Positions 44,429 through 54,577 of a stretch of 64,000 nt of DNA are shown in pieces (position 1 is the stretch's first letter; every line of letters begins with the position of its first letter). The DNA lies in assembly GCA_030374765.1 (NCBI GenBank), contig JARGXX010000068.1:4836001-4900000 (forward strand), read 5' to 3'. The position numbers and the translations under genes are program-made. This DNA comes from Agarophyton chilense (lineage: Eukaryota > Rhodophyta > Florideophyceae > Gracilariales > Gracilariaceae). The notes beneath the pieces are model-generated. The model was not told where the DNA came from and searched no databases. It saw only the letters and a list, made by a program, of their open reading frames with translations.

Positions 44429-45896
44429 AGTGACTTAATTATTGTTAGGATTGTCAAAAAGTTATGGTATTCTTCGCTTCAAAAGGGGTTGTTTAACATG
44501 GTAAGCGTTCCCCTAGGTGAACGCTGGTGGCTACTTATACCAAAGAAAACTCTGTTCCCTCAGCCGTGTTTTTTTGTCTGCTGCGGACTTCCGGCAATTT
44601 CTTTCGCTCATTAAAAGAACCTAACGGCTTGGCCAGAGCAATATTCATTGTATTTTCTCAGATGTAAGTCTTTTCGATGCCCAAGCGTTCAGCGCGTTGT
44701 GAGAGTTCATGAGAAATTTCCGAACGATAGCCTCGAAGCAATCTGTACTGATCATAAATTCTATCTCTTTTGAAGTGGTATTGGGAAGTGTACCACAAAG
44801 TAGTCTGAGGAAAACGTTGGCCCATGTTTAACTAGCTCGTACCAATAGCACATTGTCATTGACCTGTCGGATGAACAATATACTCAGGTCTATTTGATTT
44901 CCCAATCCAAGGTCTCTGGTGAAGACATTAAACTCATTCATACTATTCCTAAAATTTAATACCGGTCAAAACAGCTTTTTAGGTTCCCGCGAAAGAAATG
45001 TGTACAACGTCAGAATGTCTGACCCGGCCGCCTTGTGATGGAACAGACAGGTTTGAGGCTAATCGCTTTGTTGGGGTGCAGGGTTCACGGAGTTAGTGCT
45101 GGCACAGTGGTTCACAGGGCATACTGCGACTTTGCATTTTGTCCCTAGCTACACGAACGAGGAAGTGTTGCGTGGCGAGTGGGATTGTGGTTTGAAAGAA
45201 CTTCGGCCATGAGATGTGTTTGTGTGTAAAGCATTTTCAAATGCGAGCAATCGAAAATTCTTCAAAATTATGAAAGTAGTAATCAAAAGTAACTCAGAAA
45301 CCTTCTCTTAAGAGCGCTACGAAAGAATGTGGCCTCTTTGGGAATGAGGAATCACAGATTTGGTATCGGTTGTGCTAGGAATTATAACATAACGTCAGAA
45401 ATAACGAAGAAGAAGAGCAAGAAGGGTTTACGGATATCCTTGGATCTTCTGTTTTGCTGTGTAAGTTAGCTTTCTATTCTTGAGCTGAAGTGACACTTTC
45501 TAAAGAAGCTTTTCCTCATTCCAAGGGAGGTTAAGAACGGATATCCTTGGATAAATAGTAAGGGTCACGATGGATAGCCTTTTGTAATTGCTAGCTATCG
45601 CTAGCAATTTTTGCAATCACTTGTCCCATATCCCTATGGACAAAAATTTACAGTATTGGCCAAATCTTAAGATTATTTGCTGGATACTCTGTAGTGCATT
45701 CTGCGGCACCCCACGACGTTTGCGACCCACACGCCCAGCGCTAAATAAAGAAGGGAGGCAGTCTACCTATCCTAAATGAGAAACTCAGACTGAGATACAT
45801 ATGTGTAGCTACGCCCCAAGTTTGCATTTCGAGTGTTTACTGTACATCCGCGAGCGCGACGCGAGGCAATCTAGTTTTTAGGAAGGACATCACATT
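44429..45896. other. Intergenic, short direct repeat only
   Basis: About 1.5 kb without a supported gene. ACGGATATCCTTGGAT occurs exactly twice (45430-45445 and 45537-45552), each with the palindromic core GGATATCC, 350-460 bases upstream of the next gene; these could be regulatory sites. Confidence 0.4.
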
Positions 45897-46361
45897 ATGG
45901 ATACTTTCCAGCACAGCTTGTTTTGTTCCAGCTTTCCCGCATTCTTGTACTCCTCGGGTGCAGTAGTTCCCAAGACGTCTGTTCGGTTTTCACTTATGAT
46001 ACCTCGTGCGTGTTTCTTGACTTCAAATTGGAGCATCAAAAGGACTTCAGTTACTAAAAGGGCTCTCATGGTTATGTCGCTCGGAAGCGAAGCTGATGAT
46101 GAAAAGAATGATACATCAGATGGCAAGGGACGCGATTGGGATTCCTCCTGGAGTAACTATCAACAGAAGAAAAGTGGAGGTGTATTTCAACTGCCAGATC
46201 AGAAAACTGAGACCAAAGAAAGAGATGTGATTGACGAACGGACAGAGAGATTGACATCAATTTGGACAAATGAAAACGGGTTTCTACTAGCGATAGGGGG
46301 CATATTGCTCATTGCCGCTTTCTACAGCTATATCTATGCAACTGGAGGCATAAATAGGTAG
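45897..46361 (+). CDS. Small single-pass membrane protein with plastid-like leader
   Basis: A 154-residue protein. Residues 1-60 are rich in Ser, Phe, Thr and Arg with very few acidic residues (FCSSFPAFLYSSGAVVPKTS), resembling a plastid transit peptide, possibly cleaved near KRALMVMSLGSEA. The middle is acidic and hydrophilic (DDEKNDTSDGKGRDWDSSWS). About 127-150 is one membrane helix (NGFLLAIGGILLIAAFYSYI) with a short tail. The layout DWDxxW, a linker ERTERLTSIWTNE and a terminal helix resembles small thylakoid-membrane proteins of plants and algae, but I cannot assign a family. A single exon with a clean ATG. Confidence 0.6.
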   Translation: MDTFQHSLFCSSFPAFLYSSGAVVPKTSVRFSLMIPRACFLTSNWSIKRTSVTKRALMVMSLGSEADDEKNDTSDGKGRDWDSSWSNYQQKKSGGVFQLPDQKTETKERDVIDERTERLTSIWTNENGFLLAIGGILLIAAFYSYIYATGGINR

Positions 46362-46882
46362 TTAGCTAATCGGTGACAAAATTGAAGCTTTTGACTAGAT
46401 ATGAGGCTTTGAGAGCGATAGTCATCATTTGTCAAGCGGACGTGAAAAGTATTTATCGATGCCACTCCTTAGCACAACTGATGTGACGTATCGCTACTGA
46501 TTAGGGCCGCCATACTCATCCCACGAGTGTAAATCGGTGCGTCTCGGTTTTCACCAAACGAGGTTGCTTCGTCTTGGTTTGTAGACAAACACAGTGTACC
46601 ATGGGGAAACAAACTTGCCTCAGTGACCTTCGGTTTCGACGTCAGTGTGTCGCTATGTTGGCCGTGGCTTTCTTTTCGGACGAACTTGTTATCCAGTGGT
46701 TGAGGTTTCCCACGTCCGTTGGAACGCGGTGTGTGACACTCTAAGTCCGTATCAATGCCGGAAAACGTTGTGCAGCGTTAAGTGCAAACCGAGCGTCTTC
46801 AAAGACAGGTTGCACCGTTATCACAATAATATACAAACAAGACTCAAACACAAGTTGTTTACATGAATGAACGGTGTGCACC
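46362..46882. other. Intergenic, nothing recognised
   Basis: About 520 bases between the membrane-protein gene and the convergent PEX4 gene. No feature is supported. Confidence 0.35.
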
Positions 46883-47365
46883 CTAATTCGACGAAGAAGA
46901 AGGATTTCGAGGCGACGCATGCAAAGCGGTGTACATTTTAGCGACCGAACGAAAGCCTCTATTATCACCGTATCGTAGCAAATTACCTGCATCACAATTC
47001 AACGGAGAGTCTGGCTCAGGGTGCGAAAGCAATACAATAATGGCTCTGCACGTAGACTGCAGCGTCCATGCTGGGGACCATGCACTCTTTAGAATGTCCA
47101 GACAGATTTCGCCAGTCTTCGGGTGTACGTTTGGGTGAAAGATGGTTGTAGCAAAACGAAAGTTTGGTGGGGTGAGAGGGTATGAAGATGGAACTACCAC
47201 TTCGAGACGGAATCTCCCTCCTTCGTATGGAGTTTCTTCGGGTCCTTTTATCGTACCCTCCCACTGATAAAGATTGCCATCAACCGGAGCGAGAAGAATT
47301 TCTGGGTCGGGCTTTTTTGCTTCTTTTTGTAGCTCTCGATGCTCTTTTAGAAGCCTCTGAGCCAT
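46883..47365 (-). CDS. Ubiquitin-conjugating enzyme E2, PEX4-type
   Basis: A 160-residue single-domain E2. The fold is complete: N-terminal helix (MAQRLLKEHRELQKEAKK), the WEGTIKGPEETPYEGG loop, YPLTPPNFRF, the HPNVHPKTGEICLDIL active site with the catalytic cysteine at residue 88, and WSPAWTLQSTCRAIIVLLSH. The order and the PEPDSPLNCDAGNLLRYGD block resemble the peroxisomal E2 PEX4 of plants and fungi, which monoubiquitinates the PEX5 receptor for recycling. Other class I E2 enzymes are possible. It ends with a short Ser-rich tail (NPSSSSN). Confidence 0.8.
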   Translation of the reverse strand: MAQRLLKEHRELQKEAKKPDPEILLAPVDGNLYQWEGTIKGPEETPYEGGRFRLEVVVPSSYPLTPPNFRFATTIFHPNVHPKTGEICLDILKSAWSPAWTLQSTCRAIIVLLSHPEPDSPLNCDAGNLLRYGDNRGFRSVAKMYTALHASPRNPSSSSN

Positions 47366-48083
47366 GTCTACTTAAGAACAAGGACTAGAGGGCTCGTTGG
47401 ATACCTTAGTTCGCACACCAGGTAGCGATGGAGCGTAGATTCACTGTTGTTAGTTACAGCCTGTACCGTCGCGCCAAACGTGAACTACAGTAACGCTGTT
47501 GCATCATCATGTTTTCTAGCTAGAGGATGTGCGAAGCACGAATCCTGACCAAATGTCAAATATTGCACGATCGGTTTTGGGCTCGAAAAACGCATATTTC
47601 CGGTGGAAGATGGCCATAGCATTCGTACAGTAGGGCTTACTGTCCTGTACATTCCGATTGGAAGTTTTCGGAAATTCCACGCTGGTTTCGGGGGCTTCCA
47701 CTGCACTCCTCTAGCTAGAGCTAGCTAGCTCTCTCTAGAACTCTAGAGCGAGCTAGAGAGCTACGGGGGTAGGCAGCGGGAGGCACAGAAGTACGAGGGG
47801 GGATGATCGCCAGACTAGAGCTTTATTTGTGATCTTTGAATTTGAAGTGCAAACGATCAACGATCATCGACGAATATTCCTCTCCATCTAATAATACTCC
47901 GTAGCGCTCTTGACAGCAAGCTTTCGGGCTCCACAGTTTCTATATCGCTACGAACTCCTGATCATCCTGATCTCGTCACACATCAAGCGAACTCAGCCTC
48001 AGAACTTATCACCAACCCGCGCATGTCAATATTCGCAATACGCTACCTTCTGGTCGGAAAACATCACTTTTCGGCTCAGGACA
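47366..48083. other. Divergent intergenic region with CTAG palindromes
   Basis: A 718-base region between the divergent PEX4 and YVH1-type zinc protein starts. It contains the CTAG-rich palindrome cluster at 47709-47762 and one further copy of CTAGCTAGAG at 47516-47525. Both promoters must be here. Confidence 0.45.
47709..47762. repeat. Nested CTAG palindrome cluster
   Basis: CTCTAGCTAGAG and AGAGCTAGCTAGCTCT (47717-47732) are perfect overlapping palindromes, followed by CTCTAGAACTCTAGAG and GAGCTAGAGAG. The core CTAGCTAGAG recurs at 47516-47525 and 49810-49819, the last in a similar sequence context (ACTCCTCT then CTAGCTAGAGCTAG). Confidence 0.6.
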
Positions 48084-48530
48084 ATGGAGAGAGATAAGAA
48101 AAGGGCAAATACAAGTGAGCTGGTACACTACACCTGTCGGAAATGTTCTGCTCATTTGTTTGACAGACATCTCGTGTTGCACGAAGGAACCAAGGGCCAC
48201 TCATCCGATGGCATCGGTGTTAGCGGAGCGCAACCAACATGGAGCAGAGCTCAAACTCCACTCCCATCGGGTCTCGGTGGTAGCTGCACAAGCGTTTTTC
48301 TTCAAGAATCCCCTGCGTGGGCCGAATGTCATAAGGAGAATGATGGGCGTTTAATATGTCCAAAGTGTAAATCGCGGGTAGGCTCTTTTTCATGGTCGGG
48401 CGTACAATGTTCTTGCGGGAAGTGGGTCACACCGGCATTCCAATTTCACCTCTCCAGAATAGATGCCAAGGGTCTCATAGAGCTCAACCCATCACTCCCT
48501 CTTTTCATGCGGCGGCAGAATCCGGAATGA
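48084..48530 (+). CDS. YVH1/DUSP12-type C-terminal zinc-binding protein
   Basis: A 148-residue protein starting MERDKKRANTSELVHY. It matches the C-terminal zinc domain of YVH1/DUSP12 phosphatases: YTCRKCSAHLF, then CTSVFLQESPAW, GRLICPKCKSRVGSFSWSGV, QCSCGKWVTPAFQFHLSRID. The zinc cysteines (CxxC, C, CPKC, CSCG) are all present. The dual-specificity phosphatase domain normally found upstream is absent, so this is a stand-alone zinc domain, or the phosphatase exons are missed. In yeast and human the zinc domain alone supports the role of YVH1 in late 60S ribosome maturation (release of MRT4). An in-frame extension upstream to 47910 looks non-coding. Confidence 0.75.
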   Translation: MERDKKRANTSELVHYTCRKCSAHLFDRHLVLHEGTKGHSSDGIGVSGAQPTWSRAQTPLPSGLGGSCTSVFLQESPAWAECHKENDGRLICPKCKSRVGSFSWSGVQCSCGKWVTPAFQFHLSRIDAKGLIELNPSLPLFMRRQNPE

Positions 48531-48873
48531 TGAAATGGTATACTTTTATCGATTTCTCGACGTCTCAGAGGTATCTGCATGGGCACTTGCACATCAGGGT
48601 TGTTTTCGTCGGTCAATGTTGATTTCGGCCAATCTGTGAAGGATGCTGTTGAGATTTCATAATTCCTTATTGAAAGAATGAATGAGCTCGATTGAATCTG
48701 ACTATCTTGGGACAAAAGGTACCGACACTTTCGCCTAAGGACAGTCATGCAAAGCACAAAACTGTGATTTTTATGCGAGATGCACGATTGAGAATACATT
48801 CGCATTACAGTTTTCCTTACGACGCAACACTGTGCAATGCCTGTGAAAGAAAGAAGTAGGAGCAAAAGGATAT

Positions 48874-49557
48874 CTACAGAAACTGCGAAAATCTGCCGAG
48901 GCCACTTCGCTCCATAGCATGACCGAGCATTGTCTTTCCAATATAGTTCTTAATTTGTTCGGTGGCATCTTTGTTGCACTTATAATAGCCCACAATATTA
49001 GCACTACTGAGAGTGAGAGCAATAACCACGATCAGTAAATAAGAGACATTGAACTTGAGCACACATATGATACCCAGAAGGGCCCAAATAATTGGACTGA
49101 TGTAAAGAGTCCACCAGAAGATGCGACCGTCAGTAACGTTGAGACTGAGTCTGTCGGGAATAGTTTCGAACCGCCACTTCTGAGATATGCCATCTTCGCC
49201 TACTTCGTGCCACCAACGAAGTCCGACCAACAGTCTGCCCGTAACATTCTTCACAGTCCAGAAATCAAAAGCCAATAGTGTAACAGTGGTGACGAATTGA
49301 ATGACAAAGCTGTCAGTAAACCAGCCTAATAAGAGATAAGAGACGATTGCAGAAATTTTGAAGAAGACGTGAAAGATAGCAACAGTGGGATGGGAACTTG
49401 TTCGCAGAATGGCTTGCACAGCACCTTCTTCATAGGGATCTTCCTCGTCGCCTGTCAGTACTGCAGGGTTGGAAGCAGGCGACGGCGTAATGCTGTTATG
49501 CAAGTCCGCGTTTAGGAATTCGCCGGCTTCGCTTGGTTCGTTTCCATTCTTCGGCAT
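48874..49557 (-). CDS. TVP23 family Golgi membrane protein
   Basis: A 227-residue protein of the TVP23/FAM18 family, a late-Golgi vesicle membrane protein implicated in endosome-to-Golgi retrieval. The family blocks are clear: SHPTVAIFHVFFKISAIVSY, then a second helix (VIQFVTTVTLLAFDFWTVKN), the strongly conserved NVTGRLLVGLRWWHEV, then GRIFWWTLYISPIIWALLGI and a fourth helix, and the C-terminal NIVGYYKCNKDA. Four membrane helices. The N-terminal 60 residues are hydrophilic and variable as usual. I use the ATG at 49557. No introns. Confidence 0.92.
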   Translation of the reverse strand: MPKNGNEPSEAGEFLNADLHNSITPSPASNPAVLTGDEEDPYEEGAVQAILRTSSHPTVAIFHVFFKISAIVSYLLLGWFTDSFVIQFVTTVTLLAFDFWTVKNVTGRLLVGLRWWHEVGEDGISQKWRFETIPDRLSLNVTDGRIFWWTLYISPIIWALLGIICVLKFNVSYLLIVVIALTLSSANIVGYYKCNKDATEQIKNYIGKTMLGHAMERSGLGRFSQFL

Positions 49558-49755
49558 TTGGTACAAGAGTAAGGAGAATTTGAGCGGGTGAAAGATTCAG
49601 AATGGCGGACGGGTGGAAAAGAAGGATTTCGAAGGGCTTTAAAATGAAAGGTATTAGGAGTAGAAGGGATCGAGAGTTCCTGTAACGGAGAGAGGAAGCT
49701 AGAGAGTAGAGGGAGAGCAAAGAGATGAATGGGGTGAGGCTCTGGCGTTTGAAGA

Positions 49756-50526
49756 ATGCAAATGTGGACTCAACAGTGGCAACAGTGTGATGCCGGTCGG
49801 AACTCCTCTCTAGCTAGAGCTAGAACGCAAAAGGGAGAGGGTTGGCAGTGCGAAGCACATGCTTACACTACAATGCCGGGGTGCAAGATGAGGGGTTCAC
49901 ATTACAGTGGTGTGATGAGTTACATGCATGTGCAGACCACCGCTGTACGCGATGCCGTGAGATACCGCCATGACCCGTTAGCCTTCGACCCTTTCGCCAT
50001 CGACCCGCTGCGATTGATGTCGGGAGCGCACATGGGCGCAATCGGCCAAGCGTCGCAAAGAGCGGTATGGATTTTCCGCGCGCTGGCAATAGGCTCCTCC
50101 GTAGTGGCCGCAGCCGTGATCACACCACAACTACAAACAAGTTCCTGCGAGCAAGCTACGCAGCTAGCGCGTAGCTCGGAACCGTTTTTCATTCGAGAGG
50201 GGATGCGAAGAATGTACCACGCACTTTGCAAGAACCGGTGCAGCGTGGAAAGAATGGTGGAGCTTGGGGCAGACCACGTTGTGCGGGATGGCTTGGGGAG
50301 CGACGACAAGGGGATGAGGACATGGGCGATGAGACTTGGAGGCGTTCTGGTGGCAGGGGGTCGGGTGGACGTTTTGAGACACGAAGGATTTGCGGAGGTG
50401 CTTGGGGCAGATATCTGTGATTCGAACTGCGTTGTTTTCTGTGAGGCTGCCGGGTTGGGCGATTGCTCGCTGCCGCAACGGAGGCGGTTGTTGCAGGAAG
50501 CTAGTGCTGCGCGGGATGCGCGGTGA
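49756..50526 (+). CDS. Hypothetical protein, possibly armadillo-like
   Basis: A plus-strand frame of 256 codons; the family is not recognised. The second half reads like helical repeat protein (CSVERMVELGADHVVRDGLG, MRTWAMRLGGVLVAGGRVDV, RHEGFAEVLGADICDSNC), in the manner of armadillo-type repeats. A hydrophobic segment (ALAIGSSVVAAAVI) lies near residue 112. The true start may be a later ATG (49915 or 50032). After the stop, another frame continues with a similar composition to 50644 (NWRRHGVEIEAKGEAVMVVD), so either a frameshift or a missed intron is possible. The opposite strand also has a long frame but of lower quality (Ser/Pro-rich). Confidence 0.45.
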   Translation: MQMWTQQWQQCDAGRNSSLARARTQKGEGWQCEAHAYTTMPGCKMRGSHYSGVMSYMHVQTTAVRDAVRYRHDPLAFDPFAIDPLRLMSGAHMGAIGQASQRAVWIFRALAIGSSVVAAAVITPQLQTSSCEQATQLARSSEPFFIREGMRRMYHALCKNRCSVERMVELGADHVVRDGLGSDDKGMRTWAMRLGGVLVAGGRVDVLRHEGFAEVLGADICDSNCVVFCEAAGLGDCSLPQRRRLLQEASAARDAR

Positions 50527-50715
50527 TGCAAGTATGCTACATAACGCGATCGCGGCAAACTGGCGCCGGCACGGCGTAGAAATTGAAGCGAAGGGCGAAG
50601 CTGTGATGGTCGTTGATGTGGGAGTTGATCTTAGCAGTACCTAAACTATGGTTATCCCCAAAAAAGCTTGGTATAAAGAATGTAAATATTTCACTCTGCG
50701 TCTGTATCCGGTCCA

Positions 50716-50788
50716 GCTCCTGTAGCGCAATGGATAACGCGTTGGCCTCCTAAGCCAAAGATTGCGGGTTCGAGTCCCGCCAGGAGTG
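50716..50788 (+). tRNA. tRNA-Arg (anticodon CCT)
   Basis: A 73-base cloverleaf without intron. The acceptor stem GCTCCTG pairs with CAGGAGT (with a G-U pair at position 1-72, as in animal tRNA-Arg CCT), discriminator G. The anticodon stem/loop is TTGGC-CTCCTAA-GCCAA, and the T arm is GCGGG-TTCGAGT-CCCGC. The A box (TAGCGCAATGGA) and B box (GGTTCGAGTCC) are intact. CCA is not encoded, as in eukaryotes. Confidence 0.97.
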
Positions 50789-51146
50789 CATTATTTTGCC
50801 TCCTTGGCCCGCTGGCGCCCCACTGGCGCGCCCCGATTCCTGTGTGACCCAAATCAAATTGCCACTGCGAAGTTTGCTCTGCAAACTTGCACGATATACA
50901 TTTTCGCATCAATGTGAATCAACACACGTGACTTGCCCGCCACGTCCGGGCACTTCCGACACTGCCCGCATGGCACGTGCACCCGTCGTAGCGTCGCGGT
51001 CGCAACACCAACATGCTGCCACCGGGCCGACTGTCCCCCGTACATGTCCGTTCAGCCACCTTCGCGCCGCTTTCTACCCACCTCTAATCCGTCTTCTTCT
51101 TTGTTGTTACTGCCGCTTCCCTCCCGCTGTGGTCTGCTTTGCAGCC

Positions 51147-52385
51147 ATGTCGCCGTCGCCGTCGCCGCCACCTCCGCCTCCGCCACCGCCACCACCACCA
51201 CCACAGCCGTCTGTGCGCGTTCCGCAGCCTGGCGCGGTGCCTCAGCCTCCGCCTCCGCCGCCCTCCTTGGGAAAGGTGCACAATGGTGGTAGAACTGGAG
51301 CACATCATGAATCTTCAGTTGTGTCGCCTTCGCCTCACTCTGCACCATTGGTGTCGATCCCAATCGATTCTCCGCCACTAGAGTCAATCCCGATTGCATC
51401 CACACCATCGGCATCACCTTTATCAGCCTCTTTGCCCCCGGTGTCCCGCTTGCCCCTTCTTCGAAAGTCTTCGTCCACCGCGTCAAGCAGCGATTCGAAT
51501 CCTACTCCGCGCCCTGCAATCCTCAATCGCCACCCGAGCCCCTTTCCCTCTTCTTCTCCCATTTCATCGCCGCGGCGTCCACGCAGAACTGGCACCTCTC
51601 TCCCGTCGCATCGCGTCGTGTCTGACGGTCAGTTTGAGTCTGCCGAAGGTCTGAACCAATTTTCTGCGCGCGACGAGTTTGAAGAGCAGTTTCTCAACCG
51701 TCAGTTTGCAGGCAGCGAAAGTCAGATCATCAGCGACGTTTTGGAGGATGTCGATTTTCATCAGCTGGACGATGATGAGGAACTGCTCTCAGACGACGAG
51801 CACAGGTACAGTTCGCGTCACGGCGCTCAAGACCCCTACTATCCATACAAGTACACTGTTCAGTGGGCAGCCGAACGCCAAAGTACTGTTAAATCCAACT
51901 GGAGGCGTATACCCACTGAGGTTGGTGTAGATGGATGCAAGGGCTGCGAACGCCTCTGCGGTGAAAACAGGCGTCTCAGACGTCAACTCGATGAACTTGA
52001 ATTTGAACTTGCCTCTGGCGTTTTGCACAACCCCTCAGACGGCTTCGATCCACCCGTCAAAGCAGTCCCCGCCATCCCGCAATTACAACAACCTTCTCGA
52101 AAAAAAAAAAAAGGATGGGCCAGCATGCTTCGAAACTCCACAGTCGCGTCTGTTTCCAGTTCGAAACCGAGTAGTGAACGCGAAAGATTGAGGAGCGAGG
52201 TCAAAGCTCTCTCTGTAACCACGGAGTATCTCTGGAGAAAGCTCAATAAGGCTGAAATTGAACTCCGAGCGTATCGAAGAAAGGATCTACGCACGAGAAT
52301 GAGAATGAATGATGACAGAGGAGACGCTCACCACCCCGAGGCGGATGTGCTCATTAGTGCTAGTGGCAATGGTCATGATTGGTAA
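51147..52385 (+). CDS. Proline-rich, coiled-coil protein
   Basis: A 412-residue protein; the start is taken at the ATG followed directly by a polyproline run (MSPSPSPPPPPPPP). Residues 1-150 are Pro/Ser-rich and disordered, with polyproline that could bind profilin, SH3 or WW proteins. 150-230 is acidic (EDVDFHQLDDDEELLSDDEH). About 260-300 is a helix led by two cysteines (GCKGCERLCGENRRLRRQLD). About 345-395 is a second helix (RLRSEVKALSVTTEYLWRKL, AEIELRAYRRKDLRTR). The two helices look like coiled-coil segments. The family is not recognised. A longer in-frame extension upstream to 50796 runs into the tRNA gene and lacks coding character. Confidence 0.65.
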   Translation: MSPSPSPPPPPPPPPPPPPQPSVRVPQPGAVPQPPPPPPSLGKVHNGGRTGAHHESSVVSPSPHSAPLVSIPIDSPPLESIPIASTPSASPLSASLPPVSRLPLLRKSSSTASSSDSNPTPRPAILNRHPSPFPSSSPISSPRRPRRTGTSLPSHRVVSDGQFESAEGLNQFSARDEFEEQFLNRQFAGSESQIISDVLEDVDFHQLDDDEELLSDDEHRYSSRHGAQDPYYPYKYTVQWAAERQSTVKSNWRRIPTEVGVDGCKGCERLCGENRRLRRQLDELEFELASGVLHNPSDGFDPPVKAVPAIPQLQQPSRKKKKGWASMLRNSTVASVSSSKPSSERERLRSEVKALSVTTEYLWRKLNKAEIELRAYRRKDLRTRMRMNDDRGDAHHPEADVLISASGNGHDW

Positions 52386-52807
52386 TCCTTCAGCATTCCA
52401 GCAATCTGTTTTCGCGAACGACCCGACTCCCGGGCGAGATACCACGCCATTGTTGTAATTGATAATCCTTTTTATAGCTGTGTGTAATGTACTCAGCTGC
52501 GAAAAGAACGTGTAGCCGAAGGGAATCTACCACGGTCTGCTGCACGCGCATATAAAAAGTATCATACACACCATTTGACGTAAACTGATAGTCGAGTGTT
52601 CACAGAATCGCAGAAAATAATGTGAGCATGTTTCTGAAACACAAACCGTAATGGGCTATCTCGAGTATAACGCCACAAAACGGTTGTATGCTAAAATGCC
52701 AATGAACACTGCGTGGCCTTTGCCAAACGCATTAGTTTGGTTTACCATAGCCATGTCGGAATCAGACATACAACAAGTAAAGCAATCTATGCGGGTTGTT
52801 CGCTAGT

Positions 52808-53371
52808 CTAAGCGGACTTTTTATAGCCACAACTGGCCCGACGACCACGAGCGCGCTCGAACTTGCGGCCCTTTGAGCGAACATATGGCTTGACATGATT
52901 CTTCTTGGCCACACCGAAGAAATGCTTGTAGACCTCACGAGCGTGGCGCCTACCGCGGAGGAGTACGGTGTTTGCACCGGTAGGGGATCGGACGGCCAAC
53001 TGATCGAAAGTGATGCACTCGCCACCAGCTTTTTCGATTCGCGCTCGCGCAGTGGTTGAGAAATCCAGGGCGCAAATTGATAGCTTTGGCACGTTCAGCA
53101 TTCTCTCGTCGTCCAGAACCTTTCCAACGACAACAGCAGTCTTGTCGGTTCGCTTTTCCATGAACTGCGAGATGCGCGATATGGATAGCGGCGGGCGAGA
53201 AGTCCGCGACATGAATAATCTCTTCAAAACGACAGCATTGAACTTCTCATCGGTTCGACGAGCGAGGAAACCGTAAAGTTGTACAAGCAGAGCGAGATAG
53301 GGGTTCTCGGATTTCGGGCCCCTTCGTCCTCCCTTCTTGATTCTTCCTCCCTTTTCAAGATCGATACCCAT
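52808..53371 (-). CDS. Ribosomal protein eL18
   Basis: A 187-residue cytosolic large-subunit protein. The start [20 protein letters not shown] matches the family (MGID...); the frame extends eight codons further upstream but the family start is used. Diagnostic blocks: [91 protein letters not shown], and the basic tail [20 protein letters not shown]. Length and order are normal, with no introns. Confidence 0.97.
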   Translation of the reverse strand: MGIDLEKGGRIKKGGRRGPKSENPYLALLVQLYGFLARRTDEKFNAVVLKRLFMSRTSRPPLSISRISQFMEKRTDKTAVVVGKVLDDERMLNVPKLSICALDFSTTARARIEKAGGECITFDQLAVRSPTGANTVLLRGRRHAREVYKHFFGVAKKNHVKPYVRSKGRKFERARGRRASCGYKKSA

Positions 53372-54577
53372 GGCTTCAAGTGGTTTCCCGATCAATTGCT
53401 TTCAATGATGAAATCAGCAGAGGAGCACGAAAAAAAGTCGCCTCCAAAACAGAACCGGGGTGGGATGGAGAAGGAGGGGAGGTGGAAGTGCGTGCATGCG
53501 TCGCCGACGGTGGACAACGTCAACCATCATTATCTTGCGGGGCGCCGCCGACAACCTCTAAAATTGTATCAGGGAACCAATTTTTAGAAACCAGTCAAAT
53601 GGCACCAAGTACCCACTCGTCGATCTAATGTGGTGAGGCGAATTTGTGAATTTCCCCTTGGAATCAGAGAACCCAAAGTAACCTTTTCCACTCAATATGA
53701 ACGGTATCCCAATGGTTAGCAATTCCTACCCTTCGTATAGTACCTCGAAACCCGTAACCATATGTTTCAGACTCGCTTACGGCATCAAAACTCCATCGAC
53801 ACGAAATAGCTTTTCGCAATAACGACACAATCATGTCCGAGATGTTGTTTCTTCGTCGGATCTATATTTATAACCGGGTTCCCTATGAATGATGCCGTAT
53901 GCTGTATCTCTTTTCTCGCAAGGTGTCATATTCACTCCTCTCTCCCCCTTCGTGAAGCGAGTGAAGCGAGAGCCAACATCTTGAAGCGGAAAAATTCTGT
54001 AGTTGTACCCCTCGCAGACTTTGAAAACTGTACTACAGCTCTGAGCGGGGTTTCCGGGCGTTCACACCTGTAACTGCGAGCTACTTATGCGCGTAGACTT
54101 GCGTCCAGGAATATCATGCGATCAGAGAGCTTCAAATTTCCTTTTGATACAGAAGAGAAGTAGAAGGTGGAATTGAGATAAATATCTATTTCATCTCATA
54201 CGCAGACAGCCCTGTTCATATATCGTAATATATCGAGACCATACTATCATCCATAAAGGTTTCAGTAATATTTTCAGATACAGAACCAACTACGGAATTG
54301 AACTAAGAAGACCGCGATAAACTGAGCCCCACTTTAACTGTACAATGTTTTACCTTGCGCTTCCGCAAAATCCGCGGACTACATTCCACCGCAGTTCCTG
54401 TAGACAAACTGCGTAGCAAATAAAAAACTATGAGAACTCTGGACAGAAGCCAACATGTCGACACGGTTAGCGTCCAATTCGCCAGAACTCATATTATAAG
54501 ACCTCATCCCGACTTTCAGATACATTCGGGGAGGCAGAAGACTTAAAGAAAAGATAAGCGTTGTTCGTGTGAAAATA
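53372..54577. other. Intergenic, nothing recognised
   Basis: About 1.2 kb holding the eL18 promoter at its left end. A plus-strand 62-codon frame at 53885 has no recognisable content. No repeats beyond a short GTGAAGCGA pair near 53950 were noted. Confidence 0.4.

Noticed and set aside
49920-50558. 212-codon minus-strand frame rich in Ser/Pro/Thr
   Set aside because: The plus-strand frame over the same region has the more natural helical protein composition.
50796-51146. N-terminal extension of the proline-rich protein
   Set aside because: It begins at a TTG next to the tRNA gene and has no protein-like pattern; the ATG at 51147 starts directly at the polyproline segment.
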